Of a DNA stretch of 64,000 nt, positions 34,687 to 43,473 are shown piece by piece; position 1 is the first letter of the stretch; each line of letters opens with the position of its first letter. The DNA comes from Pseudolabrys sp963821785. Its GTDB lineage: Bacteria; Pseudomonadota; Alphaproteobacteria; Rhizobiales; Xanthobacteraceae. The notes below the pieces were generated by a model. The model saw only the letters and a list, made by a program, of their open reading frames with translations, was not told where the DNA came from and searched no databases. The stretch covers positions 62,001 through 126,000 of the forward strand of contig CAWGFC010000003.1 in the NCBI GenBank assembly GCA_963821785.1, read 5' to 3'. Made by a program: the position numbers and the translations under genes.

Positions 34687-36396
34687 TTAAAGCCCCTTGA
34701 TGAAACCAGCCTCGATCAGCAGGCGATTGAAACGGCGCGCCTCGGCGCCGCCGGCGCAGCCGTAGAACAGGCCGTTGCAGCGTTGCAGAATCCGCTTCTG
34801 TTCCGCGAAGGTTGGATCGAGCGGCAAGCCGGCCGCCTCCTGGACGACCAGTGGCAGATACGGCGCTTCCAGCGTGGGCAGCGCCGACGACACATTGACG
34901 GGTTTGAAATTAATCGCGTCGATCGCATAGTAAGTTTTGAAATAACGAGGGTCGTAGGCGTCCAACCGGTCCGCGATCTCGTCGTCATTGAGCTTCGGGT
35001 CGATGATGTGATCGGCGAAATCGGGCTGGTGATCCCCGAACCGCACCAGCAAGAACGATTCGCCCGGGAAATCGCGGCGCAGCCGCTCGAGGAACGCAGT
35101 GTAGTCGCGCTCACTCATGCCCTGCCGCCGCACATATTCATCGACGTTGGGCGCGTTGCCAAGCTGATGCCAGTCCGGCGTCAGATCCGGGCGGAAGGTA
35201 TAGTCCCAGGGGAAATGATTGGCGGCGAGATACGAGAATATGAACAGCGGGCCGTTCTTGCGTTCGCGCGCGATAACCTGCGCGGCCTGGTCGTAGAAAT
35301 ACGCGTCCGGCTCGACGCCTTTGGCGCCCATATCCTTGCTGTCGAAGAACTGCTGAACGCCGGTGGTCTTCTGGAAGCTGCGCGCGCTCATGAAAGCGCC
35401 GCGCGCCGGATAGAGGGTGAACGTACGGTAACCGCAGCGTTGCAGCATGTGCGGCAGTCCGCGCTCAACGCGGCCGGCGGCGATGCGGGTGACAAAATAG
35501 GCGAAACGTCCGAATGAGCGCGCCGACAGTCCGGTGAGCACGCTGTATTCGGCAAACCATGTCGGGCCGCCGGCGCCTTCCACGATAAACGACCGCTCCT
35601 TGCCATCGAAAGAATGGAAATGTCGGCCGTAGCCCTGGGGCAGTTTGATGCCCGGCGCCCTGCGGATGTCGAAACTCGATTCGTCGAGGATCATAATGAT
35701 GTGCGGCGGCTTCGCGGCGGGCTTGCAAGCGCCCGCGCTTGCCAGCCGAAATTCGCCCGCGACATGCGCGTCGGATTCCATATAGCCGTGAGCCATATAA
35801 TCGACGATCGCATCGACACCCGAATTGACGAATTTCGAAACATAGCCGTCGCCGGAGAAGGCCGCATACGGCTCCATCGGCGCCGCGATCGAAATGCCGA
35901 CAGCCGCGGCGAGGCTGAGCATCCCGCCGGCGGAGGCGACGCGGAGCCGCACGCGATAGGGATCGAGCCACCAGAGAAGTCCAAGCGCCGGAATGGCGAC
36001 CAGCGCGCTCAGAATCACCCGGCGCAGCAGATCAGGATAAATCGTCAGAAAGAACGAAACGGTGTCGGGATCGATGATCATGACGTCGACGAAATTCACC
36101 GTCATCATCAGCTTGTCGTACTTGAACTGCGACAGGAGGATGAGCGTGGCGAACATCGCCAGCGATATAAGCGCCGCGGCCGCCGGACGGCGCAGCAGCG
36201 CCAGCCAGAAAAAATTCAGCATCAGCCAGGTGAGCAGGAAAGTGACCTTGCTTTCCAGATCGGCCTCGGTCCCCACCATGATAATGAGAGCGGCGACATG
36301 CAGAACGCCGGTGATGATGAGAGCCGCGCGGTCGCGGCGCGGCAGCGCCGGATAGCTCGCAAAATGCGCCAGCAGTGCGGATGCGACAGGCGGCAT
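34687..36396 (-). CDS. Membrane sulfatase-fold transferase (LtaS/MdoB-like)
   Basis: The 569-residue protein has about five N-terminal helices (ALIITGVLHVAALIIMVG; VTFLLTWLMLNFFWLALL; AALISLAMFATLILLSQ). A periplasmic alkaline-phosphatase-superfamily domain follows, from about residue 230: IIMILDESSFDIRRAPG (metal-site Asp/Glu and a candidate nucleophile Ser), SVLTGL, then FIFSYLAANHFPWDYTF and LLVRFGDHQPDF (late Asp-His metal ligands). Relatives transfer phosphoglycerol or phosphoethanolamine to glycans or lipids, or hydrolyse sulfate esters. Substrate unknown. It is divergent from the OpuB-type gene. Confidence 0.8.
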   Translation of the reverse strand: MPPVASALLAHFASYPALPRRDRAALIITGVLHVAALIIMVGTEADLESKVTFLLTWLMLNFFWLALLRRPAAAALISLAMFATLILLSQFKYDKLMMTVNFVDVMIIDPDTVSFFLTIYPDLLRRVILSALVAIPALGLLWWLDPYRVRLRVASAGGMLSLAAAVGISIAAPMEPYAAFSGDGYVSKFVNSGVDAIVDYMAHGYMESDAHVAGEFRLASAGACKPAAKPPHIIMILDESSFDIRRAPGIKLPQGYGRHFHSFDGKERSFIVEGAGGPTWFAEYSVLTGLSARSFGRFAYFVTRIAAGRVERGLPHMLQRCGYRTFTLYPARGAFMSARSFQKTTGVQQFFDSKDMGAKGVEPDAYFYDQAAQVIARERKNGPLFIFSYLAANHFPWDYTFRPDLTPDWHQLGNAPNVDEYVRRQGMSERDYTAFLERLRRDFPGESFLLVRFGDHQPDFADHIIDPKLNDDEIADRLDAYDPRYFKTYYAIDAINFKPVNVSSALPTLEAPYLPLVVQEAAGLPLDPTFAEQKRILQRCNGLFYGCAGGAEARRFNRLLIEAGFIKGL

Positions 36397-36596
36397 GGCC
36401 CCACGACGGCCCGGTCGGTCGCGGCCCCACGCAGCGACCGGACGGCCCCGCTGTCATAAGACTGTAATCAAATCGTCATGGCAAGTTGTCCGGAGCCTCG
36501 CCGCCAAGATTTTCCTTTACCGCTCAATGCGATGGACCAAAATCCGCGATAAATGGTGGTTTCCTGTCCAGCACCACGCATGCCATCATCGCCGCA

Positions 36597-38147
36597 ATGA
36601 CCGCCGATACCCGCCTCGCCGACGCCTTCGCACGCCTGCCCGACTACCTCGGCAGCCACGTGCTGGTTAGCGTCACGGCGTTGGCCCTTGGACTCGGCAT
36701 CAGCCTGCCGCTGGCCATCGCCTCGCGGCGACGTCCAGCGCTACGGGCGGTCCTGCTGACATTCGCCAGCGTGGTGCAGACAATTCCCGGTCTCGCCCTG
36801 CTCGCGCTGTTCTACCCGCTGCTGCTGACGCTCGCCGCCGTGTCCGAGCACCTACTTGGCAAAGGCTTCTCGGCGCTTGGCTTCTTGCCATCGGTCCTGG
36901 CGCTGGCGCTGTATTCGATGCTGCCAGTGCTACGCAACACGGCGGTGGGACTTGCCGGCGTCGGCGACGGCATGCGGGACGCGGCGCGCGCGCTTGCGCT
37001 GAGGCCGCAGCAAATTTTGTGGCTCGTCGAGTTGCCACTCGCCATGCCGGTGATCATGGCCGGCATCCGCACCTCCGTGGTATGGGTGATTGGCACCGCC
37101 ACGCTATCGACGCCCATCGGCCAGACCAGCCTCGGCAACTACATCTTCGCCGGCTTGCAAACACAGAACTGGATCTTTGTGTTGTTCGGCTGTGTCGCCG
37201 CCGCCGCGCTGGCACTGATTGTCGACCAAATGCTGGCACTGACGGAGCGGGGCGTTGTCGAGCACAACCGTGCGCGCACCGCCGTTGGCGCGAGTGGGCT
37301 GGCACTCGTGGTCTTGGCAGCACTATTACCGGGCCATGGCAGGGTGCAAGGGACTTACGTCATCGGCGCCAAGCCATTCACCGAGCAATACGTGCTGGCC
37401 GCGCTAATCGAGCAGAGGCTTAAAGCGGGAGGCCTCTCGGCGCGGCAGCGCGCCGGTCTCGGCTCCGGCGTCATCTTCACCGCGCTCGCATCCGGCGACA
37501 TCGACGCCTATGTCGACTACTCCGGCACAATCTGGGCAAATGAAATGCACCGCAGCGACGTCAAGCCGCGCGCCGAAGTGCTGGCGGACGTATCGCGCTG
37601 GCTCGCCACGGCGCACGACATCCGCCTGCTCGGTCCGCTCGGTTTCGAGAACGCCTATGCGCTGGCGATGCCGCATATGCGCGCCGAAAAGCTCGGCATC
37701 CGTTCGATTGCCGACCTCGCAGCCCATGCGAGCAAGCTCTCGATCGCCGGCGATTACGAATTCTTCGAACGCCCGGAGTGGAAAGCCATCCGTGACGCCT
37801 ATGGCTTGCACTTCCGCGAGCAGCGCACCATGCAGTCGGATTTCATGTACCAAGCGGCCAAGGCTGGCGACGTCGACGTGGTGTCGGCTTACACCAGTGA
37901 CGGCCGCATTGCGCAATACGATCTCGCCGTGCTCGACGATCCAAAGCATGCCATCCCGCCTTATGACGCCATCCTCCTGCTGTCCCCAAAGCGTGCCAAT
38001 GACGAGAGGCTGATTGCCGCACTTCGGCCCTTGATCAATACAATTCCAGTTGCGCTCATGCGCGAGGCAAACTTACGGGCTTCTCAAGGCGATAAGTCAC
38101 CTTCCGAGGTCGCGAATTGGCTGTGGCAGAAAGCCGAGAGCAAATAG
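36597..38147 (+). CDS. Glycine betaine/choline-type ABC permease fused to its binding domain
   Basis: The 516-residue protein joins an OpuB/ProW-like permease (about 1-215, VVQTIPGLALLALFYPLL, LRPQQILWLVELPLAMPVI, GTATLSTPIGQTSLGNYI) to a type 2 binding domain of the OpuAC/OsmF type (about 240-510, VIGAKPFTEQYVLAALIE, GDIDAYVDYSGTIW, DVVSAYTSDGRI). Such fusions import compatible solutes or quaternary amines, with the receptor domain outside the membrane. No ATPase gene lies next to it. The start is uncertain: I chose the ATG at 36597, from which the sequence aligns naturally with a first helix. Confidence 0.85.
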   Translation: MTADTRLADAFARLPDYLGSHVLVSVTALALGLGISLPLAIASRRRPALRAVLLTFASVVQTIPGLALLALFYPLLLTLAAVSEHLLGKGFSALGFLPSVLALALYSMLPVLRNTAVGLAGVGDGMRDAARALALRPQQILWLVELPLAMPVIMAGIRTSVVWVIGTATLSTPIGQTSLGNYIFAGLQTQNWIFVLFGCVAAAALALIVDQMLALTERGVVEHNRARTAVGASGLALVVLAALLPGHGRVQGTYVIGAKPFTEQYVLAALIEQRLKAGGLSARQRAGLGSGVIFTALASGDIDAYVDYSGTIWANEMHRSDVKPRAEVLADVSRWLATAHDIRLLGPLGFENAYALAMPHMRAEKLGIRSIADLAAHASKLSIAGDYEFFERPEWKAIRDAYGLHFREQRTMQSDFMYQAAKAGDVDVVSAYTSDGRIAQYDLAVLDDPKHAIPPYDAILLLSPKRANDERLIAALRPLINTIPVALMREANLRASQGDKSPSEVANWLWQKAESK

Positions 38148-38150
38148 CTT

Positions 38151-38552
38151 CTAATCGCGGTCTTCCTTGCCCGGATTGTCCGGTCCGGCGCCGCCGCTCA
38201 ATAATTCTTCGGCGCGTCTTTTCGTCATGTCGCGTAGACAGGCAGCCGCATCGATGCGGGCGATGGTACCCTCACCCGCAGCGTAATAATCGCAATTGGC
38301 GTCGCGGTACTTGATCCAGGCGCGTTCAGCGTCGCGAAGTTTTTCTTTCTGCGCGGGCACCGCGTCCTTCATTGCCCGCTGATAGGCGGTGGTCAGTTCC
38401 TTGTCCCAACGCGCATGCTGCGCCATCAGGCAATCGACCATCTCCGGCGTCGAGCCGGTGCATTCGTCCGGATTGCCCTCGGCACCGGCAAATGCAGACG
38501 CGGCCGCCCCGGCAAGGGCGGCCGCTGCAATGATGGCGAAAAGAACGCGCAA
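38151..38552 (-). CDS. Exported DUF1311 (LprI-like) protein
   Basis: The 133-residue protein has a signal peptide (LRVLFAIIAAAALAGAAASAFA) and the DUF1311/LprI N-terminal motif: CTGSTPEMVDCL, LTTAYQRAM, LRDAERAWIKYRDANCDYY, with conserved cysteines. Family members include a lysozyme inhibitor of mycobacteria; the role here is unknown. The best start is a TTG at 38552, two bases after the ilvC stop, so it is probably translated from the end of the ilv transcript. Confidence 0.8.
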   Translation of the reverse strand: MRVLFAIIAAAALAGAAASAFAGAEGNPDECTGSTPEMVDCLMAQHARWDKELTTAYQRAMKDAVPAQKEKLRDAERAWIKYRDANCDYYAAGEGTIARIDAAACLRDMTKRRAEELLSGGAGPDNPGKEDRD

Positions 38553-38554
38553 GG

Positions 38555-39574
38555 TTAGTTCTTGCTCTTGTCCACCAACGCGCGCTGCTTGATCCAAGGC
38601 ATCATCTCGCGCAGCTTGGCACCGACCTGCTCGGCGGGGTGCTCGGCAAGCTTGGCGCGCGTCGCCTTGAACGAGGTCTGGTTAACCTTGTTTTCGAGCA
38701 TCCAATCGCGCGTGAAGCAACCAGACTGGATGTCGGCCAAAATGCGCTTCATCTCGGCGCGCGTTTCCTGCGTGATAACACGAGGGCCGGAGACGTATTC
38801 TCCGTATTCCGCGGTATTCGACACCGAGTAGTTCATGTTGGCGATGCCGCCTTCGTAGATCAGGTCGACGATCAGCTTCATCTCATGGATGCATTCGAAG
38901 TAGGCCATCTCCGGCGCGTAACCGGCGTCGCACAGCGTGTCGAAACCCGCCTTCATCAATTCGACCACGCCGCCGCACAGCACGGCCTGCTCGCCGAACA
39001 GGTCGGTCTCGCATTCTTCCTTGAATGTCGTCTCGATGATGCCAGCACGGCCCCCACCGATTGCCGAGGCATAAGACAGACCAAGGTCGTGGGCGTTGCC
39101 AGAGGCATCCTGGTGGATCGCCACAAGGCAGGGCACGCCGGCGCCGCGCTGGTATTCCGAACGCACGGTATGGCCGGGACCTTTTGGTGCGATCATCAGC
39201 ACGTCGAGGTCGCCGCGCGGTTCGATCAGGTTGAAATGGACGTTGAGCCCGTGCGCGAACATCAGCGCCGCGCCCGGCTTCATGTTGGCGGCGAGATGGT
39301 CGCGATAGATGTCGCCCTGCAATTCGTCAGGGGTAAGCATCATCATGACGTCCGCCCATTTGGCGGCGTCCGCCACCTCCATGACCTTGAACTTCTCGCC
39401 CTCGGCCTTTTTGACGCCGCCAGAGGTCTTGCGCAGGCCCACCGCGACCTCCTTCACGCCGCTATCACGCAGATTGAGCGCATGGGCGTGGCCCTGGCTG
39501 CCGTAGCCAATGATGGCGACCTTCTTGCCCTTGATCAGGTTCAGGTCGGCGTCGCGATCGTAGTAAACACGCAT
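38555..39574 (-). CDS. ilvC: Ketol-acid reductoisomerase (NADP+)
   Basis: This 339-residue class I enzyme converts acetolactate and acetohydroxybutyrate to dihydroxy acids in valine and isoleucine synthesis. Features are the Rossmann motif GYGSQGHAHALNLRDSG, the metal-binding helices in AYASAIGGGRAGIIETTFKEE (Asp/Glu ligands in EECETDLFGEQAVLCGG) and ECIHEMKLIVDLIYEGG. It lies 92 bases after ilvN in the same orientation. Confidence 0.97.
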   Translation of the reverse strand: MRVYYDRDADLNLIKGKKVAIIGYGSQGHAHALNLRDSGVKEVAVGLRKTSGGVKKAEGEKFKVMEVADAAKWADVMMMLTPDELQGDIYRDHLAANMKPGAALMFAHGLNVHFNLIEPRGDLDVLMIAPKGPGHTVRSEYQRGAGVPCLVAIHQDASGNAHDLGLSYASAIGGGRAGIIETTFKEECETDLFGEQAVLCGGVVELMKAGFDTLCDAGYAPEMAYFECIHEMKLIVDLIYEGGIANMNYSVSNTAEYGEYVSGPRVITQETRAEMKRILADIQSGCFTRDWMLENKVNQTSFKATRAKLAEHPAEQVGAKLREMMPWIKQRALVDKSKN

Positions 39575-39666
39575 GATTTTTTACCCCTGCATCGGCCGCT
39601 CGGTAGGGCCTTTGGTTCTTTCCCGCGCTGCTTCTAGAGAGGTTGAGCCGCCGGGACAAGCCCGGC

Positions 39667-40221
39667 TCAGCGCGCGTGCATCCCTTCCGGCCCGCGCACG
39701 ATGGCGGCGCTGCCAGTGCGGGCGACCTCGACCAGCCCGAGCGGCAGCATCAGCGCCACAAACTGCTCGATCTTGTTGCTGGCGCCCGTGATCTCGAAGA
39801 TAAAGCTCTCGGTGGTGGCGTCGATCACGCGGGCGCGGAAAGCGTCGGCGAGGCGCAGCGCCTCGACCCGGTTCTCGCCCTTTCCCTTCACCTTGACCAT
39901 TGCCAATTCCCGCTCGATCGAGCGGCCGGTCAGCGTCATGTCGACGACTCGGTGCACCGGCACCATCCGGTCGAGCTGGTTCTTGATCTGCTCGATCACC
40001 ATCGGCGTGCCGGTGGTGACAACCGTGATCAGCGACAGATGCGCCTGGTGCTCGGTCTCCGACACGGTCAGCGACTCGATATTGTAGCCGCGGCCGGAAA
40101 AGAGACCGATGACGCGCGCCAGCACGCCGGGTTCGTTGTCGACCAGAACCGAAAGCGTATGGGTTTCCTGCTTCTGCGCCGTCGGCGCTGCCGGATAGTG
40201 GCTTGTCGAGGGAGCGTTCAT
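39667..40221 (-). CDS. ilvN: Acetolactate synthase small (regulatory) subunit
   Basis: The 184-residue protein has an N-terminal ACT domain (HTLSVLVDNEPGVLARVIG, LFSGRGYNIESLTV) that binds valine for feedback inhibition, and the usual C-terminal ALS small-subunit domain (VIDATTESFIFEITG). The ATG at 40221 begins MNAPSTS. It is separated from the catalytic subunit gene ilvB by a dinucleotide-binding oxidoreductase gene instead of being adjacent. I use ilvN; ilvH is equally used. Confidence 0.95.
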   Translation of the reverse strand: MNAPSTSHYPAAPTAQKQETHTLSVLVDNEPGVLARVIGLFSGRGYNIESLTVSETEHQAHLSLITVVTTGTPMVIEQIKNQLDRMVPVHRVVDMTLTGRSIERELAMVKVKGKGENRVEALRLADAFRARVIDATTESFIFEITGASNKIEQFVALMLPLGLVEVARTGSAAIVRGPEGMHAR

Positions 40222-40232
40222 GATGATGGTCC

Positions 40233-40871
40233 TTAACGTCTCACGATTGCGAAAGCGAAGTCGCGCCCCTGTCCGCGCGCCAGAGCGAGATCGATCCACA
40301 GCATCGCATGCGCCTCCAAAAGGCGGGCGCTGCGAAGTGGCCCGGCGTCTACCACGTCAAAGCCGAGTTGTGCGACCAGGTCGATCACCTTCGGCCTGTT
40401 CGCCGCGTCGTCGCCGGCAACGAACATCACTGACTTCACGCCGCCGTAGATCGGCTTCGCCATATTGCCGAAGCCGGTGGTGTTGAGCGTCTTGTAGACC
40501 GAGGCGTCCGCCGCCCAGCCCTGGACCTTCTCGCCGCCAGAAATGCTGTGACCGATCTCTAGGCTGATGCCGTCCGGCCCGCGCGTCAGCGGGTTAGTGG
40601 CGTCGAGAATGACCTTGCCCTTGATATTTCCCATCGCACGGATGGCTGCTTCTGTCGCCGGCCACGGCGTCGACAGCACGATGATATCAGCAAAAACCGC
40701 CGCCTCCGCTGCCGTTCCGGCGCGCGCCTTGCCGCCGATCGTACGCAGCAAGCCTTCCGTCTTTTCGGCGTTTGGATCGCGCACGCCGAAGAACACGTCA
40801 TGACCCTTCTGCGCCCAATTGGCCCCTAGCGCGCCGCCGACATTGCCGGCGCCGATGATAGCGAGTTTCAT
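40233..40871 (-). CDS. NADPH-dependent F420-reductase-like oxidoreductase
   Basis: The 212-residue protein has a Rossmann motif at the N-terminus (MKLAIIGAGNVGGALGANWA), FGVRDPN where the NADP-selective Arg sits, VLSTPWPATEAAI and DATNPLTRGPDG. It resembles the family of NADPH:F420 oxidoreductases, many members of which act on other substrates in bacteria without F420. It lies three bases after ilvB and 11 bases before ilvN, so it is surely co-transcribed with them. A role in branched-chain metabolism is inference from place only. Confidence 0.85.
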   Translation of the reverse strand: MKLAIIGAGNVGGALGANWAQKGHDVFFGVRDPNAEKTEGLLRTIGGKARAGTAAEAAVFADIIVLSTPWPATEAAIRAMGNIKGKVILDATNPLTRGPDGISLEIGHSISGGEKVQGWAADASVYKTLNTTGFGNMAKPIYGGVKSVMFVAGDDAANRPKVIDLVAQLGFDVVDAGPLRSARLLEAHAMLWIDLALARGQGRDFAFAIVRR

Positions 40872-40873
40872 AG

Positions 40874-42634
40874 CTACACCATCACCTTGCCTTGCTCAGT
40901 GATCGCGCTGTCGAGACTTTCAGCCGCGTCGCCGAGAATCATTTCGTTGTGCGCGCGTCCGGACGGAATCATCGGGAAGCAGTTTTCCTTGGGATCCACC
41001 ACGCAGTCGAACAGCACCGGCCGGTCGATGTCGATCATCTCCTTGATCGCATGGTCGAGATCGCCCGGTTTCTCGCAGCGGATACCAACCGCGTGGTAGG
41101 CCTCGGCCAGCTTGACGAAATCCGGCAGCGCCTCGGAATAGCTTTCCGAATACCGCCCGCCGTGCAGCAATTCCTGCCACTGCCGCACCATCCCCATGTA
41201 GCGGTTGTTGAGGATGAAGATCTTGACCGGCAGGCGATACTGCACCGCGGTCGACAGTTCCTGCATGGTCATCAGCACAGAGGCCTCGCCGGCAATGTCG
41301 ATGACCAGCGATTTCGGATGCGCGAGTTGCACGCCGACCGAAGACGGCAAACCATAACCCATGGTGCCGAGCCCGCCCGAGGTCATCCAACGGTTAGGCT
41401 CCTGGAAGCCGTAGAACTGCGCCGCCCACATCTGATGTTGGCCGACTTCCGTGGTGATATAGCAGTCTCGGTCCTTGGTCGCCTCGTAGAGCCGCTGGAT
41501 GGCATATTGGGGCTTGATCACTTCGTTCGACGACCGATAGGCAAGCGACTTGCGCCCGCGCCATTTGTCGATCTGCGTCCACCACATTTCCAGCGCCTTC
41601 TTGTCGGGATGCACTGCGCTGGCGCGCCAGAGCCGGACCATGTCCTCCAGCACATGCGCGCAGTCGCCGACGATCGGCACGTCGACGTGGACGTTCTTGT
41701 TGATCGAGGACGGATCGATATCGACGTGAATTTTCTTCGAGCCGGGCGAGAAGGCGTCGATGCGGCCGGTGATGCGGTCGTCGAAGCGCGCACCGATGCA
41801 GATCATCACGTCGCAGTCGTGCATCGCCATGTTGGCTTCGAGCGTGCCGTGCATGCCGAGCATGCCCATCCACTGCGGATCGGCAGCCGGGAAGGCACCA
41901 AGCCCCATTAGCGTCGACGTGATCGGGTAGCCGGTGAGCTTGACCAATTCGCGCAGCAGGTCGCACGCCGCTTTGCCGGAATTGACAACACCGCCGCCGG
42001 TGTAGAACAGCGGCCGCTTGGCATGTGCCATCAGGTCGATCGCCTGCTTGATCTTGTCCATGTCGCCTTTGAGCTTGGGCTTGTAGCCGGTGTGCGGGAA
42101 ATCCTTCGGCTTGGAATAGATGCCCTTGGCGAACTGGATATCCTTCGGCAAGTCGACCACGACCGGACCGGGCCGACCGCTCGAGGCGATGTGGAATGCT
42201 TCGTGCAGCACGCGCGGCAAATCCTCGATGCGCTTCACCAGGTAATTGTATTTGGTGCAGGGGCGCGTGATGCCGACCGTATCCGCCTCTTGAAAGGCGT
42301 CGTTGCCGATCAGGTGGGTCGGCACCTGCCCGGTGAAGCAGACGATCGGGATCGAGTCGCACAATGCGTCGGCCAAGCCGGTGACCGCATTGGTAGCTCC
42401 GGGTCCGGAGGTGACCAGCACGCAACCCACTTTGCCGGTCGAGCGCGCATAGCCTTCCGCCGCATGGACGGCGCCCTGTTCGTGCCGCACGAGGATGTGC
42501 TGCACTTTGTCCTGCGCGAAGAGGGCGTCGTAGATCGGCAGCACCGCTCCGCCTGGGTAGCCGAAGATGTGCTTCACGCCCTGGTCAGCGAGCGCCGCCA
42601 TCACCATTTCGGCGCCGGTCATTTCGCGTGTCAT
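40874..42634 (-). CDS. ilvB: Acetolactate synthase large (catalytic) subunit
   Basis: This 586-residue thiamine-diphosphate enzyme makes acetolactate or acetohydroxybutyrate. Features are the activating Glu in VRHEQGAVHAAEGYAR, VTSGPGATNAVTGLADAL, the FAD-contacting IGARFDDRITG and the C-terminal ThDP segment. In the latter the metal-binding motif reads AGEAS rather than the more common GDAS; this may be normal in alphaproteobacteria. The ATG at 42634 begins MTREMTG. Upstream are a promoter, an Ile/Val-rich leader peptide and a terminator, i.e. an attenuation leader. Confidence 0.96.
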   Translation of the reverse strand: MTREMTGAEMVMAALADQGVKHIFGYPGGAVLPIYDALFAQDKVQHILVRHEQGAVHAAEGYARSTGKVGCVLVTSGPGATNAVTGLADALCDSIPIVCFTGQVPTHLIGNDAFQEADTVGITRPCTKYNYLVKRIEDLPRVLHEAFHIASSGRPGPVVVDLPKDIQFAKGIYSKPKDFPHTGYKPKLKGDMDKIKQAIDLMAHAKRPLFYTGGGVVNSGKAACDLLRELVKLTGYPITSTLMGLGAFPAADPQWMGMLGMHGTLEANMAMHDCDVMICIGARFDDRITGRIDAFSPGSKKIHVDIDPSSINKNVHVDVPIVGDCAHVLEDMVRLWRASAVHPDKKALEMWWTQIDKWRGRKSLAYRSSNEVIKPQYAIQRLYEATKDRDCYITTEVGQHQMWAAQFYGFQEPNRWMTSGGLGTMGYGLPSSVGVQLAHPKSLVIDIAGEASVLMTMQELSTAVQYRLPVKIFILNNRYMGMVRQWQELLHGGRYSESYSEALPDFVKLAEAYHAVGIRCEKPGDLDHAIKEMIDIDRPVLFDCVVDPKENCFPMIPSGRAHNEMILGDAAESLDSAITEQGKVMV

Positions 42635-42674
42635 GGTCGTCGTCCTTGTCTGTGCTTTGCCCTTCGTCGCGCAA

Positions 42675-42697
42675 TAAAAAAGGCCCATAAAGGGCCA
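42675..42697 (-). terminator. ilvB attenuator (Rho-independent terminator)
   Basis: On the minus strand GGCCC and GGGCC pair around TTTAT and are followed by TTTTTTATT, 41 bases before the ilvB start. A competing pairing exists: TCGGACGC within the leader-peptide codons is complementary to GCGTCCGGA just before the terminator, as expected of an antiterminator. Confidence 0.85.
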
Positions 42698-42726
42698 TGT
42701 CCGGACGCTTCCCTGGAAAGCCCCTG

Positions 42727-42783
42727 TCAGGGCGATCCTGGCTGCGTCCGAACCTTTACTACGATAACAATATTGCGCGACAT
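42727..42783 (-). CDS. ilvL: ilvB leader peptide (18 aa, Ile/Val-rich)
   Basis: The short frame from ATG 42783 reads MSRNIVIVVKVRTQPGSP. It has six Ile/Val codons (IVIVV plus V) in the first 11, the control codons expected for an operon making isoleucine and valine. An in-frame ATG seven codons earlier (42804) lies at the expected transcription start and is less likely to be used. Stalling in the Ile/Val run would free the downstream antiterminator pairing. Confidence 0.85.
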   Translation of the reverse strand: MSRNIVIVVKVRTQPGSP

Positions 42784-42812
42784 TGGGCCCTGCCGAACTT
42801 TCATTGCGCGGC

Positions 42813-42841
42813 CTTATAATCCCAGCCCATGCACCGGTCAA
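42813..42841 (-). promoter_or_regulatory. Sigma-70-type promoter of the ilv operon
   Basis: On the minus strand TTGACC (42841-42836) and TATAAG (42818-42813) are separated by 17 bases. Transcription would begin near 42805, just upstream of the leader peptide. Confidence 0.75.
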
Positions 42842-43023
42842 GGGCATTTTGGTCCCCGGGGGCGCTTCACGCGGTGGAAGCCCGCTTTAACAGCTTTTGA
42901 TGACCGGCCGCATGACGGCCGTCGATTTTGTGCGAGTGGACAAAAAATTGCCGACGCGACGAAGGTTGACTCATCGCGCCGGGAATTCAGGCACCTTTTA
43001 CCGGCAACTGCTGTCGCCGGTCC

Positions 43024-43473
43024 TTACTCCTGGTACACGCCCGCGCAGACGCGCGTTTGTCCCAGGGCTTCGCAGTAGTTGTCCTTAACCTGGATCTTCT
43101 TGGTGACCGGATTCACGAATTTGTATTCATACCAGAACGAGGCTTGCTTCTTGGCGAGTTCGTTCATGTCTTTGGCGAAATATTTTCCATCGACGTCCTG
43201 CACGTCCTGCATGTTCTTGCCGATCAGCTTCGGATTGGTGGGATGCGCGAGCGTCATGCCATTGATACCAGCGACGTAGGCATAGACTTCGCCATCTACG
43301 AATTTGCTGCCGGGCGCGCTGATTTCTGCGTAGGCCTTCTCCGGCCCATCTGCCTTGATCGTGGCAACAGCCTTCTTCACCATTGCCACGGCGTCGTCCT
43401 TGGTCGCAGCGGACGCAACGGCGGTGCCAGCAAGAAAAGCAATCGCCACAGCAGCCAACATTTGAGTACGCAT
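43024..43473 (-). CDS. Exported single-Cache-domain protein
   Basis: The 149-residue protein has a signal peptide (MRTQMLAAVAIAFLAGTAVASA) and a Cache-type ligand-binding domain (AVAMVKKAVATIKADG, FVDGEVYAYVAGINGMTLAH, KLIGKNMQDVQDVDGKYF, FWYEYKFVNPVTKKIQ). It lacks membrane helices or signalling modules, so it is a free periplasmic domain, perhaps a small-ligand carrier. GGAAGG lies upstream of the ATG at 43473. It follows the ilv leader region on the same strand orientation but has its own gap of 180 bases. Confidence 0.85.
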   Translation of the reverse strand: MRTQMLAAVAIAFLAGTAVASAATKDDAVAMVKKAVATIKADGPEKAYAEISAPGSKFVDGEVYAYVAGINGMTLAHPTNPKLIGKNMQDVQDVDGKYFAKDMNELAKKQASFWYEYKFVNPVTKKIQVKDNYCEALGQTRVCAGVYQE

